From Enterobacter chengduensis (lineage in GTDB: Bacteria > Pseudomonadota > Gammaproteobacteria > Enterobacterales > Enterobacteriaceae), in the NCBI RefSeq assembly GCF_001984825.2, contig NZ_CP043318.1, positions 1,054,001-1,118,000 on the forward strand: a stretch of DNA of 64,000 nucleotides, read 5' to 3'. This document shows, in pieces, positions 45,106 to 54,231 of this stretch (position 1 is its first letter; each line of letters begins with the position of its first letter). Made by a program: the position numbers and the translations under genes. The notes beneath the pieces were generated by a model that was not told the origin of the DNA, ran no database searches, and saw only the letters and a program-made list of their open reading frames with translations.

Positions 45106-45481
45106 TGTAACAGACGTGCTTTTTGACCCCGATTTTTGCGACTTTAACCTGTGGGTAACACGTCGCGCGCAAACGGTGGACGATGACGGGATCGGCAGCG
45201 ACAGCGAAGTTAAAACGCAGTTTGCCGGAGTTGTTACCGTTGACCGCTCTCTTGAAAACCGCCGCATGCAGGCCGGTCAGGTTATCAGCGGGGCGATTCT
45301 TATCGTGACGACTGAGCGACTCACGCAGGGGCAGACTGGCCGTGATGCCGATATCGTGACGTATCAGAACCGTGATTATCGTGTGACGTTCGTCGACCCG
45401 TATACCGCTTACGGTGCTGGCTTCGTCCAGGCGCATTGTGAATTACTGCCGTTTGATGGGGGAACTCCCGTTGAGCAATAA
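45092..45481 (+). CDS. Head-closure / neck protein
   Basis: 129 residues, beta-rich, [25 protein letters not shown]..., in the slot between the gp10-like and LIC_12616-like genes where head-closure proteins stand. The motif GRDADIVTYQNRDYRVTFVDPYTAYGAGFVQAHCEL fits that role. Assignment rests mainly on order. Confidence 0.6.
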   Translation: MPTLDVTDVLFDPDFCDFNLWVTRRAQTVDDDGIGSDSEVKTQFAGVVTVDRSLENRRMQAGQVISGAILIVTTERLTQGQTGRDADIVTYQNRDYRVTFVDPYTAYGAGFVQAHCELLPFDGGTPVEQ

Positions 45482-46019
45482 CACCAGCACAGAGCGCGGC
45501 TGGCTGACACCCACCAGCGGCGATCCGGATTATGACGAAGCGCTCGACAGGCTGTTAAGCCAGTGGATGCGCAACGTTTCCGGCTTGCCTGCTGGGATGG
45601 TTCGCCCGCGCTGGCAGAAAGACCAGCCGCCACTGCCACCCGTTGAAACGAACTGGTGCGCGTTCGGCGTTACCGGATGGCCCATTGATAACAGTCCTGC
45701 ATTCACCAGGAAGACCGATGAGGGCGCTCAGCTCTGGCGACATGAAACGTTCGAGTGCATGGCGTCGTTCTATGGTCCGGCTGGTATGTCTTATGCGTCC
45801 CGTTTTCGCGATGGCATATCTGTCCCGCAAAATAACGCTGAGCTGAACGCGCTCGGTTTATCCCTGGGCGACTATACCGGTCTGACCCCTTTCCCCGAGC
45901 TTATCAACCAGCAATGGGTTCGCCGCTACGACATGACGGTGCGCCTGCGCCGGAAGGTTGTGCGCGAGTACGGCATCAAATCGCTGGTGGAAGCGCCAGT
46001 CACCTTTTTTGGAGAATAA
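45471..46019 (+). CDS. LIC_12616-type phage neck/tail-terminator protein
   Basis: I favour TTG 45471 (LSNNTSTERGWLTPTSGDPDY), 7 nt after GGGGGA, giving 182 residues; ATG 45456 is the alternative. WCAFGVTGWPIDNSPAF and GLTPFPELINQQWVRRYDMTVRLRRKVVREYGI match the LIC_12616 family, which precedes sheath genes in contractile-tailed prophages. Likely tail terminator. Confidence 0.65.
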   Translation: MSNNTSTERGWLTPTSGDPDYDEALDRLLSQWMRNVSGLPAGMVRPRWQKDQPPLPPVETNWCAFGVTGWPIDNSPAFTRKTDEGAQLWRHETFECMASFYGPAGMSYASRFRDGISVPQNNAELNALGLSLGDYTGLTPFPELINQQWVRRYDMTVRLRRKVVREYGIKSLVEAPVTFFGE

Positions 46020-46022
46020 ACT

Positions 46023-47183
46023 ATGACGCAGGGCTTACCTGTATCCAACGTTGTAAACGTTGATGTGATCATCTCGCCGAAAGCGGCTACTGGTCGTAAC
46101 TTCGGCGCGCTGCTGATCCTCGGTTCTTCCACTGTCATTCCGGTGCAGGAGCGCGTTCGCCTCTATGCGTCCGTTGAGGACATTGGCGAGGACTTCGGAG
46201 TCGACAGCCCGGAATATGAAGCGGCGCAGGTTTTCTTCAGCCAGTCGCCGAAGCCGACGCAGGTTTATGTTGGCCGCTGGGCGAAGACGCTGACTTCTTC
46301 CGAAGGTGGAAGCGTGGAAACCATTGTGCAAGCTGTTAATGCCTGCCTGCAATATACCAACTGGTATGGGCTGGTTGTCGCTGATGAAGTTGCTGATGGC
46401 GGTGATGTGCTTGATGCTGACGACGTGATTGAGGTTGCTAAACTCATCGAAGCGTCCAGTCTTAGCCGCATTTTCGGGGTAACATCTGCCGACGCCGAGA
46501 TTATCAGCACGACTTCGACGACCGATGTTGCGTCGAAATTAAAGGCTGGCAAGTATGCCCGTACCTTTATTCAATATTCCACCAGCAGCCCTTATGCAGC
46601 TGTTTCAGCTTTTGGTCGCGCCTTTACTGTCAATTTCAACGGCAGCAATACCACCATTACCCTGAAATTCAAACAGGAACCAAGTGTAACCTACGAAACG
46701 CTGACGGTAGGACAGGCGGCGGCTGTGGATGCGAAGAATGCGAACGTGTTCGTGTACTACGCCAACGACACGGCGATCCTGCAACAGGGTGTCATGGCGA
46801 ACGGTGACTTCTTCGACGAGCGCCACGGGCTCGACTGGTTGCAGAACTACGTTCAGACCAACCTCTATAACCTGCTTTACACCAGCACCACCAAAATTCC
46901 GCAGACTGATGCCGGTGTGACCCGTCTGCTTTCCAACGTTGAACAGTCCATGGATCAGTCCGTCACGAACGGTCTGGTAGCGGCTGGCGTGTGGAATGGT
47001 GGACCTATCGGACAGCTGAATTCAGGCGATACGCTGACCAAAGGTTATTACGTGTATGCGCAACCTCTGTCAGAACAGGCGCAGGCCGACCGAGAAGCTC
47101 GCAAAGCACCGTTAATTCAGGTGGCCTGTAAGCTGGCTGGCGCAGTTCATTATGCCGATGTGCAGATCAACGTGGTTCGCTAA
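46023..47183 (+). CDS. Tail sheath protein (DUF3383)
   Basis: 386 residues. [31 protein letters not shown] opens the DUF3383 sheath-like family; the central [20 protein letters not shown] and C-terminal [31 protein letters not shown] are conserved. Its presence beside a tube gene shows the virion is a contractile-tail (myovirus) type. Confidence 0.88.
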   Translation: MTQGLPVSNVVNVDVIISPKAATGRNFGALLILGSSTVIPVQERVRLYASVEDIGEDFGVDSPEYEAAQVFFSQSPKPTQVYVGRWAKTLTSSEGGSVETIVQAVNACLQYTNWYGLVVADEVADGGDVLDADDVIEVAKLIEASSLSRIFGVTSADAEIISTTSTTDVASKLKAGKYARTFIQYSTSSPYAAVSAFGRAFTVNFNGSNTTITLKFKQEPSVTYETLTVGQAAAVDAKNANVFVYYANDTAILQQGVMANGDFFDERHGLDWLQNYVQTNLYNLLYTSTTKIPQTDAGVTRLLSNVEQSMDQSVTNGLVAAGVWNGGPIGQLNSGDTLTKGYYVYAQPLSEQAQADREARKAPLIQVACKLAGAVHYADVQINVVR

Positions 47184-47193
47184 GGAGCGATAA

Positions 47194-47634
47194 ATGGCAA
47201 CTTATTCTTTTCTCGATGTAACCGCGTCGCTCACCGGGCCGACCGGCGTTATCGATCTTGGTCAGGGTTCTGCGAACTCTGAGGAAGGTATCACCCAGAC
47301 CATGGGCGGCAACAAGAACACCATGACCATTGGTGCCGATGGCGAAGTGATGCACAGCCTGCACGCCGATAAGTCAGGCACCATTACGGTGACGCTGCTG
47401 AAAACCTCCCCGGTGAACAAGAAGCTGTCTCTGGCGTATAACGCGCAAAGCCAGTCCTCTGCCACCTGGGGCAATAACGTGATCGTCATTCGCAACACGG
47501 CATCGGGTGATATTTCTACTGCGCGTTCGTGTGCATTCCAGAAACAGCCTGATTTCAATAACGCCAAAGAGGGTGGAACTGTCGCCTGGGTATTCGATTG
47601 CGGCAAGATTGACCAGCTGCTCGGGGAGTTTTAA
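47194..47634 (+). CDS. Tail tube protein (DUF3277)
   Basis: 146 residues, MATYSFLDVTASLTGPTGVIDLGQGSANSEEGITQTM..., the DUF3277 tube-protein pattern. It forms the inner tube inside the sheath. Located between sheath and tail chaperone as in related phages; AAGGAGCGATAA precedes the ATG. Confidence 0.85.
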   Translation: MATYSFLDVTASLTGPTGVIDLGQGSANSEEGITQTMGGNKNTMTIGADGEVMHSLHADKSGTITVTLLKTSPVNKKLSLAYNAQSQSSATWGNNVIVIRNTASGDISTARSCAFQKQPDFNNAKEGGTVAWVFDCGKIDQLLGEF

Positions 47635-47637
47635 CGC

Positions 47638-48063
47638 ATGGAATTCGAAATTAAAGGCGTGAAATATCGCACCGCAAAGCTCAGCGTTTTCGAACAGCTG
47701 AAGGTGTCCCGCAAGCTGTTGCCGGTGCTGGCCGGGATGGTTTCTGACTTCCGGAGCGTTCAGGAGAAGATCAGCAGCAAAGACACCGAAGGCGCGATGG
47801 CTACCATCCTGCCAAAAATTGCCAATGCTGTGTCCGATCTGAGCGATGGCGACGTGGACGCGATCCTGTTCCCCTGCCTTTCCGTCGTTTCACGCGAGCA
47901 TATGAAAGGCTGGGTGCCAGTCTGCCAGCATGGCGAAATGGCGTTTGACGATATCGACCTGCTGACCATGCTGCAACTGGTGGCGCGGGTGGTCGCCGAC
48001 TCGCTGGGAAATTTTTTGCAAGGACTCCCTACCAGCGAGACGCCCACCCCGCCAGCGGAATAA
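47638..48063 (+). CDS. Tail assembly chaperone (upstream frame, gpG-like)
   Basis: 141 residues, MEFEIKGVKYRTAKLSVFEQLKVSRKLLP..., in the slot between tube and tape measure. Near the end, codons AAT TTT TTG contain the slippery heptamer T-TTT-TTG (48012-48018); slipping back one base opens a second frame up to 48251, before the tape-measure start overlaps. This is the usual design of long-tailed phages, which make two chaperone versions in a fixed ratio. Confidence 0.85.
   Translation: MEFEIKGVKYRTAKLSVFEQLKVSRKLLPVLAGMVSDFRSVQEKISSKDTEGAMATILPKIANAVSDLSDGDVDAILFPCLSVVSREHMKGWVPVCQHGEMAFDDIDLLTMLQLVARVVADSLGNFLQGLPTSETPTPPAE
48012..48018 (+). promoter_or_regulatory. Programmed -1 frameshift slippery site
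   Basis: T TTT TTG in the reading frame of the tail chaperone. Before it the frame is 0; after a -1 slip the next codon begins at 48018 and there is no stop until TAA 48249-48251. Confidence 0.75.
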
Positions 48064-48251
48064 CCTTCAACAGCCTGCCGGGCGGTGAAGATTTTATTCT
48101 TCGTCCGGCTCTTGCCTTCCATATTGACCAGAAAGACCTTAACAGCGGTGCGGTAGACCTCTGCCGCATCGCGCTTCTCAATGACTACCTCGACATGCGC
48201 GAGGATAACGACGCCCGGGTAGATAAATGGAGAGCGGCCAATGAGCGGTAA
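48018..48251 (+). CDS. Frameshift extension of the tail assembly chaperone (gpGT-like)
   Basis: 77 residues added by the -1 shift: after a short linker comes GITFNSLPGGEDFILRPALA, then IALLNDYLDMREDNDARVDKW, clearly protein-like and without its own good start codon. The stop overlaps the ATG region of the tape-measure gene by 11 nt. The fused product would be about 204 residues. The T domain of such fusions contacts the tail tube or tape measure during assembly. Confidence 0.75.
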   Translation, partial: ARTPYQRDAHPASGITFNSLPGGEDFILRPALAFHIDQKDLNSGAVDLCRIALLNDYLDMREDNDARVDKWRAANER

Positions 48252-50322
48252 CGCAGATACGATTAAAGATTTCCTTGTTTCGCTGGGATTCGATATCGAT
48301 CAGGCTGGCGCTAATAAGTTTGAAGCCGTGCTGAAAGGCGTTACCGCGAACGTTCTGAAGGTCGGCGCGGTGGTGGAAGGCGCAGCGCTGAGCATTGTCG
48401 GATTTACCACCCAGATCGCGAATGGTCTGGATAAAATTTACTGGGCATCCCAACGGACGGGGGCCAGCGTCCAGGGCATCAAAGCGCTGGGCTATGCCGC
48501 ATCGCAAAGCGGTGCCAGCGCTGAGTCGGCCATGTCCTCCCTCGAAGGGCTGGCCGGTTTCATGCGTAGCAATCCGGGGGCGGAAGGGTTTCTGAACCGT
48601 CTGGGTGTCCAGACCCGTGATGCCAGCGGAAAGATGCGTGATACTGCGGCCATTTTTACTGGCGTTGGGCAAAAGCTCAACAACATGCCGTATTACCGCG
48701 CGAAGCAATACGCGCAGATGCTCGGCATCGATGAAAACACGCTGATGGCGATGCGGCGCGGCATGAATGGCTTTACCGCCGATTACCAGTCGATGCTGCA
48801 AAAGACGGGTTTCAACGCTGATAAAGCGGCTGTTCAGTCCAACAAATTCATGACCTCCATGCGCGGGCTTACGTCGCTGTTCGGCATTATGCGGGACAAG
48901 ATCGGCTCAAATCTCGCTGGTGGTCTGGCTGGTTCGCTGGACAGCCTGCGGCGGCGCATCCTCGACAATTTCCCGAAGATTGAAGAGACGCTGACAAAAG
49001 TTATTAAGGGCGTGATCTGGCTTGCAAACGCCTTCACACGAATGGCGTGGCGGGTGATACAGGCTGCTGGTTCTGTCATTGAATGGTGGAAAAAGCTGGA
49101 CGATGGCAGCAAAAAGTTCCTGATGACCATCGGCGCAATCCTCATCGCCTGGCGTTTGCTCAATGCTGCATTTCTGAAATCCCCTATCGGCCTGATCACC
49201 ACGTTGATTCTGGCGATCGGATTACTCTATGACGATTACCAGACGTGGAAAGAGGGCGGTAAAAGCCTGATTGACTGGTCTAAGTGGCAGCCAGAGATTG
49301 AGCAGGCAAAAAAGGTATTTAAATGGTTACGCGATAAGTTTCTGGAGCTCAAGGACAACCTGGGCGGCTGGAAAAATACGCTCACCATCCTGTTTGGCTT
49401 TCTGGCCGGTGCGAAGCTGGTCTCCATGCTCACGGGGATCGGGCGACTTGTCGCCGGATTTATGGGCCTCGGTAAGGCAATTGGCGGCTCTATTGGTGGG
49501 TTGGGTAAGCTGGCGCAGGGGATCGCGCAGCTGGCAATCAAGAATCCCTGGTTGCTTATGTTCATTCCTGCCAACAATACGCCGACCACCAGCGAAGAAA
49601 TGGCGTCGATTGGCGGTATAGGTAGCAATATCGTACCTGAAAGGCAGCAGGCATATGAGGCGCTGAGAAAGGAAAACCCCGGCAAAGACTTTTTCACTGA
49701 TGAGCAAATCCAGCGAAAAATTCAGGATATGGGACTGGAGCCAGAGCAGCGAGCGCAGTCTGTTAAGCGACCTCAGGCGACAGCCCAGGGCAAGGTATTG
49801 CTCGACTGGATGGGGCCAATGTTCAATAAACTGGAGTCGCTTTATCAGCTGCCAGCTGGCCTGTTGAAAAGCGTGGCGATCACCGAGTCGGGTGGTAACC
49901 AGTTCGCCATGTCCGGCGCAGGCGCGAAAGGACTGTTTCAGTTTATGGATGGCACGGCGCGCGACATGGGCCTGCGTGGGAATGATGTATTCGACCCGGA
50001 AAAGTCAGCTCAGGCAGCCGCTAAGTACCTCAGCCAGCTGTTGCGGCAGAACGGAGGAGACCTTAGCAAAGCACTGGCATCTTATAACTGGGGGATCGGC
50101 AACGTTCAGCGTTATGGAATGGGGCTAATGCCGCAGGAAACGCGCAACTACATTCCGAAAGTAATGAGCAATATGCCCACCAGCGCCCCGGTGATTCAGC
50201 AGGAAACGAATATTAACATCCACGGCGTTTCCGATCCGCGCGAGGCTGCCCGTTTGACTGTTGACCGTCAAAAGGGCGTGAATTCACAGTTAACCCAGCA
50301 ACTCCCCGCAGGACCGAGATAA
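48241..50322 (+). CDS. Tape-measure protein with lytic transglycosylase domain
   Basis: 693 residues. Helical, hydrophobic central blocks (about residues 250-320 and 370-440) of the tape-measure type, then an SLT domain at about 535-640 with catalytic Glu in LLKSVAITESGGNQFAMSGAGAKGLFQFM and YNWGIGNVQRYG. It fixes tail length and cuts peptidoglycan locally during DNA entry. GGAGA lies 7 nt before the ATG. Confidence 0.9.
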   Translation: MSGNADTIKDFLVSLGFDIDQAGANKFEAVLKGVTANVLKVGAVVEGAALSIVGFTTQIANGLDKIYWASQRTGASVQGIKALGYAASQSGASAESAMSSLEGLAGFMRSNPGAEGFLNRLGVQTRDASGKMRDTAAIFTGVGQKLNNMPYYRAKQYAQMLGIDENTLMAMRRGMNGFTADYQSMLQKTGFNADKAAVQSNKFMTSMRGLTSLFGIMRDKIGSNLAGGLAGSLDSLRRRILDNFPKIEETLTKVIKGVIWLANAFTRMAWRVIQAAGSVIEWWKKLDDGSKKFLMTIGAILIAWRLLNAAFLKSPIGLITTLILAIGLLYDDYQTWKEGGKSLIDWSKWQPEIEQAKKVFKWLRDKFLELKDNLGGWKNTLTILFGFLAGAKLVSMLTGIGRLVAGFMGLGKAIGGSIGGLGKLAQGIAQLAIKNPWLLMFIPANNTPTTSEEMASIGGIGSNIVPERQQAYEALRKENPGKDFFTDEQIQRKIQDMGLEPEQRAQSVKRPQATAQGKVLLDWMGPMFNKLESLYQLPAGLLKSVAITESGGNQFAMSGAGAKGLFQFMDGTARDMGLRGNDVFDPEKSAQAAAKYLSQLLRQNGGDLSKALASYNWGIGNVQRYGMGLMPQETRNYIPKVMSNMPTSAPVIQQETNINIHGVSDPREAARLTVDRQKGVNSQLTQQLPAGPR

Positions 50323-50924
50323 TGGATATTTTATCAGCGATTTTTCGCCAGCAATCCCGGCGAATTGGCCTGCTGATCCCCAGCGTGGTCGTCTCCGAAA
50401 AGCATTCTGATGCGCTCGAAATTACTGAGCATCCGGTGGAGAAGCCAACAACGAATAGCGCCTCGGGTTTCATCGCCGATCATGCCTATAAGCGCCCCAG
50501 CGAAGTCACAATGGAATGCGGCTTCGCTGGGGGCGGTTCGTTGCTGGACTTCATTGATACATCTTCAATCGGCCTCAGTGCCGGACTGAGCCCGAAAGAG
50601 ATCTATCAGCAACTGCTGGATCTCCAGTCCTCTCGGGTGCCGTTCGATGTAGTGACCGGAAAGCGGGTGTACAGCAATATGCTGGTGCGCGCCATCGAAG
50701 TGACAACGGACAAAACCAGCGAGAACGTGCTGAACTGCACGCTTACCCTGCGTGAAGTGATCATGTCGCAAACGCAGAGCGTTAGCGTTGCTGATAAATC
50801 AGATATGCAGGATGGCGTCAGCACATCGGCGGTGCAAAATTCCGGGACGAAATCCACTACACCACCAAACGAATCATTGCTGAGCCAGCTGGGCGGAAGC
50901 GTTACATCAGCATTCGGGGGATGA
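50322..50924 (+). CDS. Baseplate protein (phage_base_V/Dit-like)
   Basis: 200 residues. IGLLIPSVVVSEKHSDALEITEHPVE and VPFDVVTGKRVYSNMLVRAIEVTTDKTSENVLNCTLTLREV resemble N-terminal domains of baseplate hub or distal-tail proteins found after the tape measure. The C-terminal 40 residues are Ser/Thr-rich linker. Starts on the last base of the tape-measure stop. Confidence 0.7.
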   Translation: MDILSAIFRQQSRRIGLLIPSVVVSEKHSDALEITEHPVEKPTTNSASGFIADHAYKRPSEVTMECGFAGGGSLLDFIDTSSIGLSAGLSPKEIYQQLLDLQSSRVPFDVVTGKRVYSNMLVRAIEVTTDKTSENVLNCTLTLREVIMSQTQSVSVADKSDMQDGVSTSAVQNSGTKSTTPPNESLLSQLGGSVTSAFGG

Positions 50925-50925
50925 T

Positions 50926-51231
50926 ATGCAGTTTAACGAAATACCGCTTTCTCCTGACAATCAGCAGTTCCGCGTTTTGCTGGGCAATACCACGTATACG
51001 CTCAGGATCATCTGGCGCGATGCGGCTGGCTGGATCATGGACGTGATGGATAGCGGCGGCGCTGCGCTTCTTTCTGGCGTACCTCTCCTGACCGGCGTGA
51101 ACCTATTACGACAATATCCACAGCTTGGCATTGATGGCGCGCTGGTGGTGGCGACCGATAAGGGCGCACCAGACGAGCCAACCAAAACCAACCTCGGCAC
51201 ATACAGCCACCTCATTTTCGTACAGGAGTAG
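50926..51231 (+). CDS. Baseplate plug protein
   Basis: 101 residues: MQFNEIPLSPDNQQFRVLLGNTTYTLRIIWRD and GVPLLTGVNLLRQYPQLGIDGALVV match the phage baseplate-plug family. Small beta-sandwich expected between the Dit-like protein and the hub. It fits the conserved order plug, hub, spike, gp25, gpJ. Confidence 0.78.
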   Translation: MQFNEIPLSPDNQQFRVLLGNTTYTLRIIWRDAAGWIMDVMDSGGAALLSGVPLLTGVNLLRQYPQLGIDGALVVATDKGAPDEPTKTNLGTYSHLIFVQE

Positions 51232-51233
51232 AA

Positions 51234-52298
51234 ATGTCACTTAACTGGATGCGCCATTTTGAGCTGCAACTGTTGGACCAGAACGGGCAGGGCGTTTCCC
51301 TGTCTGACTTTAAGGTCACGTTCCAGATCGAGTGGGCAGACACGCGCTGGCCGCGCGTGGCTAACGTGAAAGTCTATAACCTTTCACCCACCACTACTAA
51401 TAAGATCCTTGGGCAGGAGTTTGCCAAAATTCGCATTATTGCCGGGTATGACGGCATAGCGCCGGATGTTGATGCGAGCCAGGTTGGTGTCGCCCGTGAG
51501 ATTTCACCAGACCAGATAGGGCAGGTGAATGGTCAGAACTACGGCCTGATCTTTGACGGTGATATTCGCTTCACCGTCACCGGGAAGGACAACATTACGG
51601 ATTCCTGGGTACTTATTCAGGCCATTGGTGACCACGAAGCGTTCCTTTACGCGACTACCATCACCACGCTTGCAGCCGGTTATACTGTTGCCGACCTGCA
51701 TCGGGCGACGATGCAGGATTTCAACGCGTTCGGCGTGACGCAGGGCATTACCGGCGACTTTCCTGATACCGTGTTTCCTCGTGGCCGCGCGATTTATTCA
51801 TCCACCCGTAATGTGATGGATAACATTGCTGCGCAGTGTAAAGCGACATGGCAACTGGTGGATGGTCAGGTTCAGATGGTGCCGGAGGACAAATACATTC
51901 ACGAAGCCATTGTGCTGAATGCCGATACTGGTCTGATCGGTATGCCACAACAGACGATGGGCGGCGGCGTAAACGTGCGGTGTCTGATAAACCCCAACAT
52001 CCGCATTAATGGCCTTATCCAGCTCGATCAGGCTTCGGTGTACCGTACCGCACTCGGTAATAGTGAGATAGCGCAGTCGCCCGGGCGCATCACTGAAACG
52101 GAAGAGAACGGCAACCGCGTGCTCACAGGCACTACGTCACAGGCTGCCAGCATTGCGACAGATGGCGTTTATATCGTCAAAGCTATCGACTATACTGGCG
52201 ACACCAGAGGTCAGGCGTGGTACATGGATTTAATGTGTTTTGCGCGTGGAGCTTCTACCCTGATTAATGATTCGACTTTGATGAAAACGGGTGCCTAA
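51234..52298 (+). CDS. Baseplate hub protein (gp27/gp44-like)
   Basis: 354 residues: MSLNWMRHFELQLLDQNGQGVSLSDFKVTFQIEWADTRWPR opens a hub-type beta domain, with KVYNLSPTTTNKI and IVKAIDYTGDTRGQAWYMDLMC later. The hub joins tube and spike. The stop overlaps the start of a low-GC cargo pair that separates it from the spike gene. Confidence 0.78.
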   Translation: MSLNWMRHFELQLLDQNGQGVSLSDFKVTFQIEWADTRWPRVANVKVYNLSPTTTNKILGQEFAKIRIIAGYDGIAPDVDASQVGVAREISPDQIGQVNGQNYGLIFDGDIRFTVTGKDNITDSWVLIQAIGDHEAFLYATTITTLAAGYTVADLHRATMQDFNAFGVTQGITGDFPDTVFPRGRAIYSSTRNVMDNIAAQCKATWQLVDGQVQMVPEDKYIHEAIVLNADTGLIGMPQQTMGGGVNVRCLINPNIRINGLIQLDQASVYRTALGNSEIAQSPGRITETEENGNRVLTGTTSQAASIATDGVYIVKAIDYTGDTRGQAWYMDLMCFARGASTLINDSTLMKTGA

Positions 52299-52666
52299 TG
52301 AAAAGGATAATCTCAGGAATATTTTCTGGCTTAATTTGCTTAACAGCTGTTGCTGGTGCAAATGCAGCAGGAAAAGTCTATATGAAGTGCGGTGATTTCA
52401 CTTTCTCAACGAGTGGTACTAATGACGGCTTTCCTCGCATAAATGGAGCAAAGCCCGAGTATCAGAAATTGACATTTCTGAAACAAAAAGAAGACTACGA
52501 TAATATAAAAATGGATTGGCGTATGGCCACAAACCAACCGGGGAGATGGGTTGGTCTTGAGTACATCAAGCGAAACGGAAAAGCTATCCTCAATGCTCAG
52601 TGGCTGCAAGCCAGCATGGACGCACCAAGACAATATGCAACTTATGATTGCGTAAAGGTTAAATAA
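52298..52666 (+). CDS. Secreted cargo protein of unknown function (moron)
   Basis: 122 residues. A signal peptide (MKRIISGIFSGLICLTAVAGANA, cleavage about residue 23) precedes a 99-residue domain with two Cys (MKCGDFTF, YDCVKVK) likely bonded in the periplasm. AT-rich compared with the tail genes on both sides. It overlaps the hub stop by 1 nt and the next cargo gene by 1 nt. Not a virion-assembly type protein; probably expressed to change the host or act in the envelope. Confidence 0.65.
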   Translation: MKRIISGIFSGLICLTAVAGANAAGKVYMKCGDFTFSTSGTNDGFPRINGAKPEYQKLTFLKQKEDYDNIKMDWRMATNQPGRWVGLEYIKRNGKAILNAQWLQASMDAPRQYATYDCVKVK

Positions 52667-53103
52667 TGGAACCTGCATATATTATTATTTTATTCGTAAT
52701 TGCTTTTGCATTTGTTAAATATTTAAAATTTAAAAAGCGCAGAAATGAAGACGCAATTATTAAATCATACAATCGAAATAAACGGGTTGCTTACCAAAAA
52801 TCAAAGCCAGCAAATGGGAGGCGTCGAAGTAAAGAAGAAATTGAGAAGGATAACGCGCGCTATGCTGAACACCTCGCCGAAAACAGCCGTCGTCACTCCG
52901 AGGCAGAGAGGATAAAGCAATCTCGCTTGGGTATTAAACGTTATATTTGGCGCTCCTGCGAGGATGGTGACGAGTGTGCAGAATGCGCTAAAAATAATGG
53001 GAAAACATTTTCGTGGAGTAAGCCGCCTAAAAGTGGTCATCCCGGGGAGGGAAAGTGTTGTCCTGATGGTCGCTGTAGATGTTATCCAGAAGCAAAATTA
53101 TAA
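52666..53103 (+). CDS. Membrane-anchored protein with gp7/MuF-like C-terminus (moron)
   Basis: 145 residues. An N-terminal membrane helix (YIIILFVIAFAFVKYL), a long basic helix (about 23-90) and a Cys-rich end: YIWRSCEDGDECAECAKNNG (93-112) ... CRCYPE. This end parallels IWRTAEDGDVRHSHREMEG ... CRCYKE of the phage's own minor head protein, with His/Arg replaced by Cys. Low GC; followed at once by a terminator. Role unknown; the C-terminal domain may be captured from a head protein. Confidence 0.6.
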   Translation: MEPAYIIILFVIAFAFVKYLKFKKRRNEDAIIKSYNRNKRVAYQKSKPANGRRRSKEEIEKDNARYAEHLAENSRRHSEAERIKQSRLGIKRYIWRSCEDGDECAECAKNNGKTFSWSKPPKSGHPGEGKCCPDGRCRCYPEAKL

Positions 53104-53126
53104 CCCGCAACTGAGCGGGTTTTTTT
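53103..53126 (+). terminator. Rho-independent terminator after the cargo pair
   Basis: CCCGC-AACTGA-GCGGG stem then TTTTTTT, beginning at the stop codon of the second cargo gene. A terminator inside a tail operon is a mark of a moron insertion; late antitermination would read through it. Confidence 0.88.
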
Positions 53127-53137
53127 ATGGGGTTTTT

Positions 53138-53878
53138 ATGCCAATTCCAACTCAATCACAGATTGGCGGTGAGCAGCAGACCGCGCAGGCCATTGCCGAT
53201 TCGGTGTCTACCCAGATGCGCGTAGCGATGCCTGGCATCATTCAGTCGTTCGATCCTGACGCTGTTACCTGCACTGTAGAGGTGGCGCTTCGCGGTGTTG
53301 TTGGCGATGGCTCCACCGAATTAAAACCGCTGGTGGATGTGCCGGTCATCTTCCCGCGCGGTGGCGGTTGCACGCTGACCTTCCCAGTTAAAGAGGGCGA
53401 TGAGTGCCTGCTGATCTTTGCCGACCGTTGCATCGATTTCTGGTGGCAGAGCGGCGGCGTTCAGGAGACCGTCGACCCGCGCCAGCATGATTTATCTGAT
53501 GCGTTCGCCATCGTTGGCCCGCAGTCTCAGGCACAGAAAATCATCGGTATCAGTACCAGCGCCGCGCAACTGCGCACCGATGATGGCGCGGCGTTCGTAG
53601 AGGTCGCAGCAGGACATAACATCACCGTTAAAACACTAGGCCAGCTTACGGCTACGGCTGAGGGTGGAACGACAATTACATCCCCGACCATAACGCTGAA
53701 CGGCAACGTAACGATTAACGGCAACCTGTCTCAGGGAATGGGTGAAAGTGGCGGTACTGCGACGATGCTTGGGCCGGTGACGGTAACAAATGACGTAAAA
53801 GCTTCTGGTGTCAGTGTCGCCACGCATAAACATGGTGGAGTACAAACTGGCGGGGGAACTACTGGGGGGCCGCAATAA
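53138..53878 (+). CDS. Baseplate spike protein (Gp138/gpV-like)
   Basis: Start at ATG 53138 (MPIPTQSQIGGEQQTAQAIADS), 246 residues; the longer frame runs back through the cargo gene. Gp138-type N-terminal OB domain (MPGIIQSFDPDAVTCTVEVAL, DVPVIFPRGGGCTLTFPVKEGDECLL) and a C-terminal beta-helical repeat (TITSPTITLNGNVTINGNLSQGMG) ending THKHGGVQTGGGTTGGPQ. The membrane-piercing tip of a contractile tail. Confidence 0.9.
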   Translation: MPIPTQSQIGGEQQTAQAIADSVSTQMRVAMPGIIQSFDPDAVTCTVEVALRGVVGDGSTELKPLVDVPVIFPRGGGCTLTFPVKEGDECLLIFADRCIDFWWQSGGVQETVDPRQHDLSDAFAIVGPQSQAQKIIGISTSAAQLRTDDGAAFVEVAAGHNITVKTLGQLTATAEGGTTITSPTITLNGNVTINGNLSQGMGESGGTATMLGPVTVTNDVKASGVSVATHKHGGVQTGGGTTGGPQ

Positions 53879-54231
53879 TGCGATACCGTCGCGAAGATGC
53901 TGACGGCGATTACACTTTCGGGCAGGGTGATGACACCTTCCTTATCGACAGTCCGGAGTGTGTCGCCCAGGCCGTAAAAACTCGGTTTGAGCTGTGGCGC
54001 GGTCAGTGGTTTCTCGATCTGACGGAAGGAACGCCGTATGTTCAGTCAGTGCTTGGTAAACAGCGATCTGACGTCTATATCCTGGCTATACGCGAACGCA
54101 TACAGGACACGCCGGGCGTTCTGTCGATTCTTTCCTTCGATACCAATTATGACGGCACCAGCCGCCGCGTCACCTTCACTTCCTCCATTGACACAATCTA
54201 CGGCCAGACGACTGTAACAAGCGAGGCATAA
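53878..54231 (+). CDS. Baseplate wedge protein (gp25/W-like)
   Basis: 117 residues: MRYRREDADGDYTFGQG ... ECVAQAVKTRFELWRGQWFLDLTEGTPYVQSVLG, the gp25/DUF2634-like lysozyme-fold wedge that links baseplate to sheath. The ATG overlaps the spike stop (AATAATG). Confidence 0.85.
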   Translation: MRYRREDADGDYTFGQGDDTFLIDSPECVAQAVKTRFELWRGQWFLDLTEGTPYVQSVLGKQRSDVYILAIRERIQDTPGVLSILSFDTNYDGTSRRVTFTSSIDTIYGQTTVTSEA

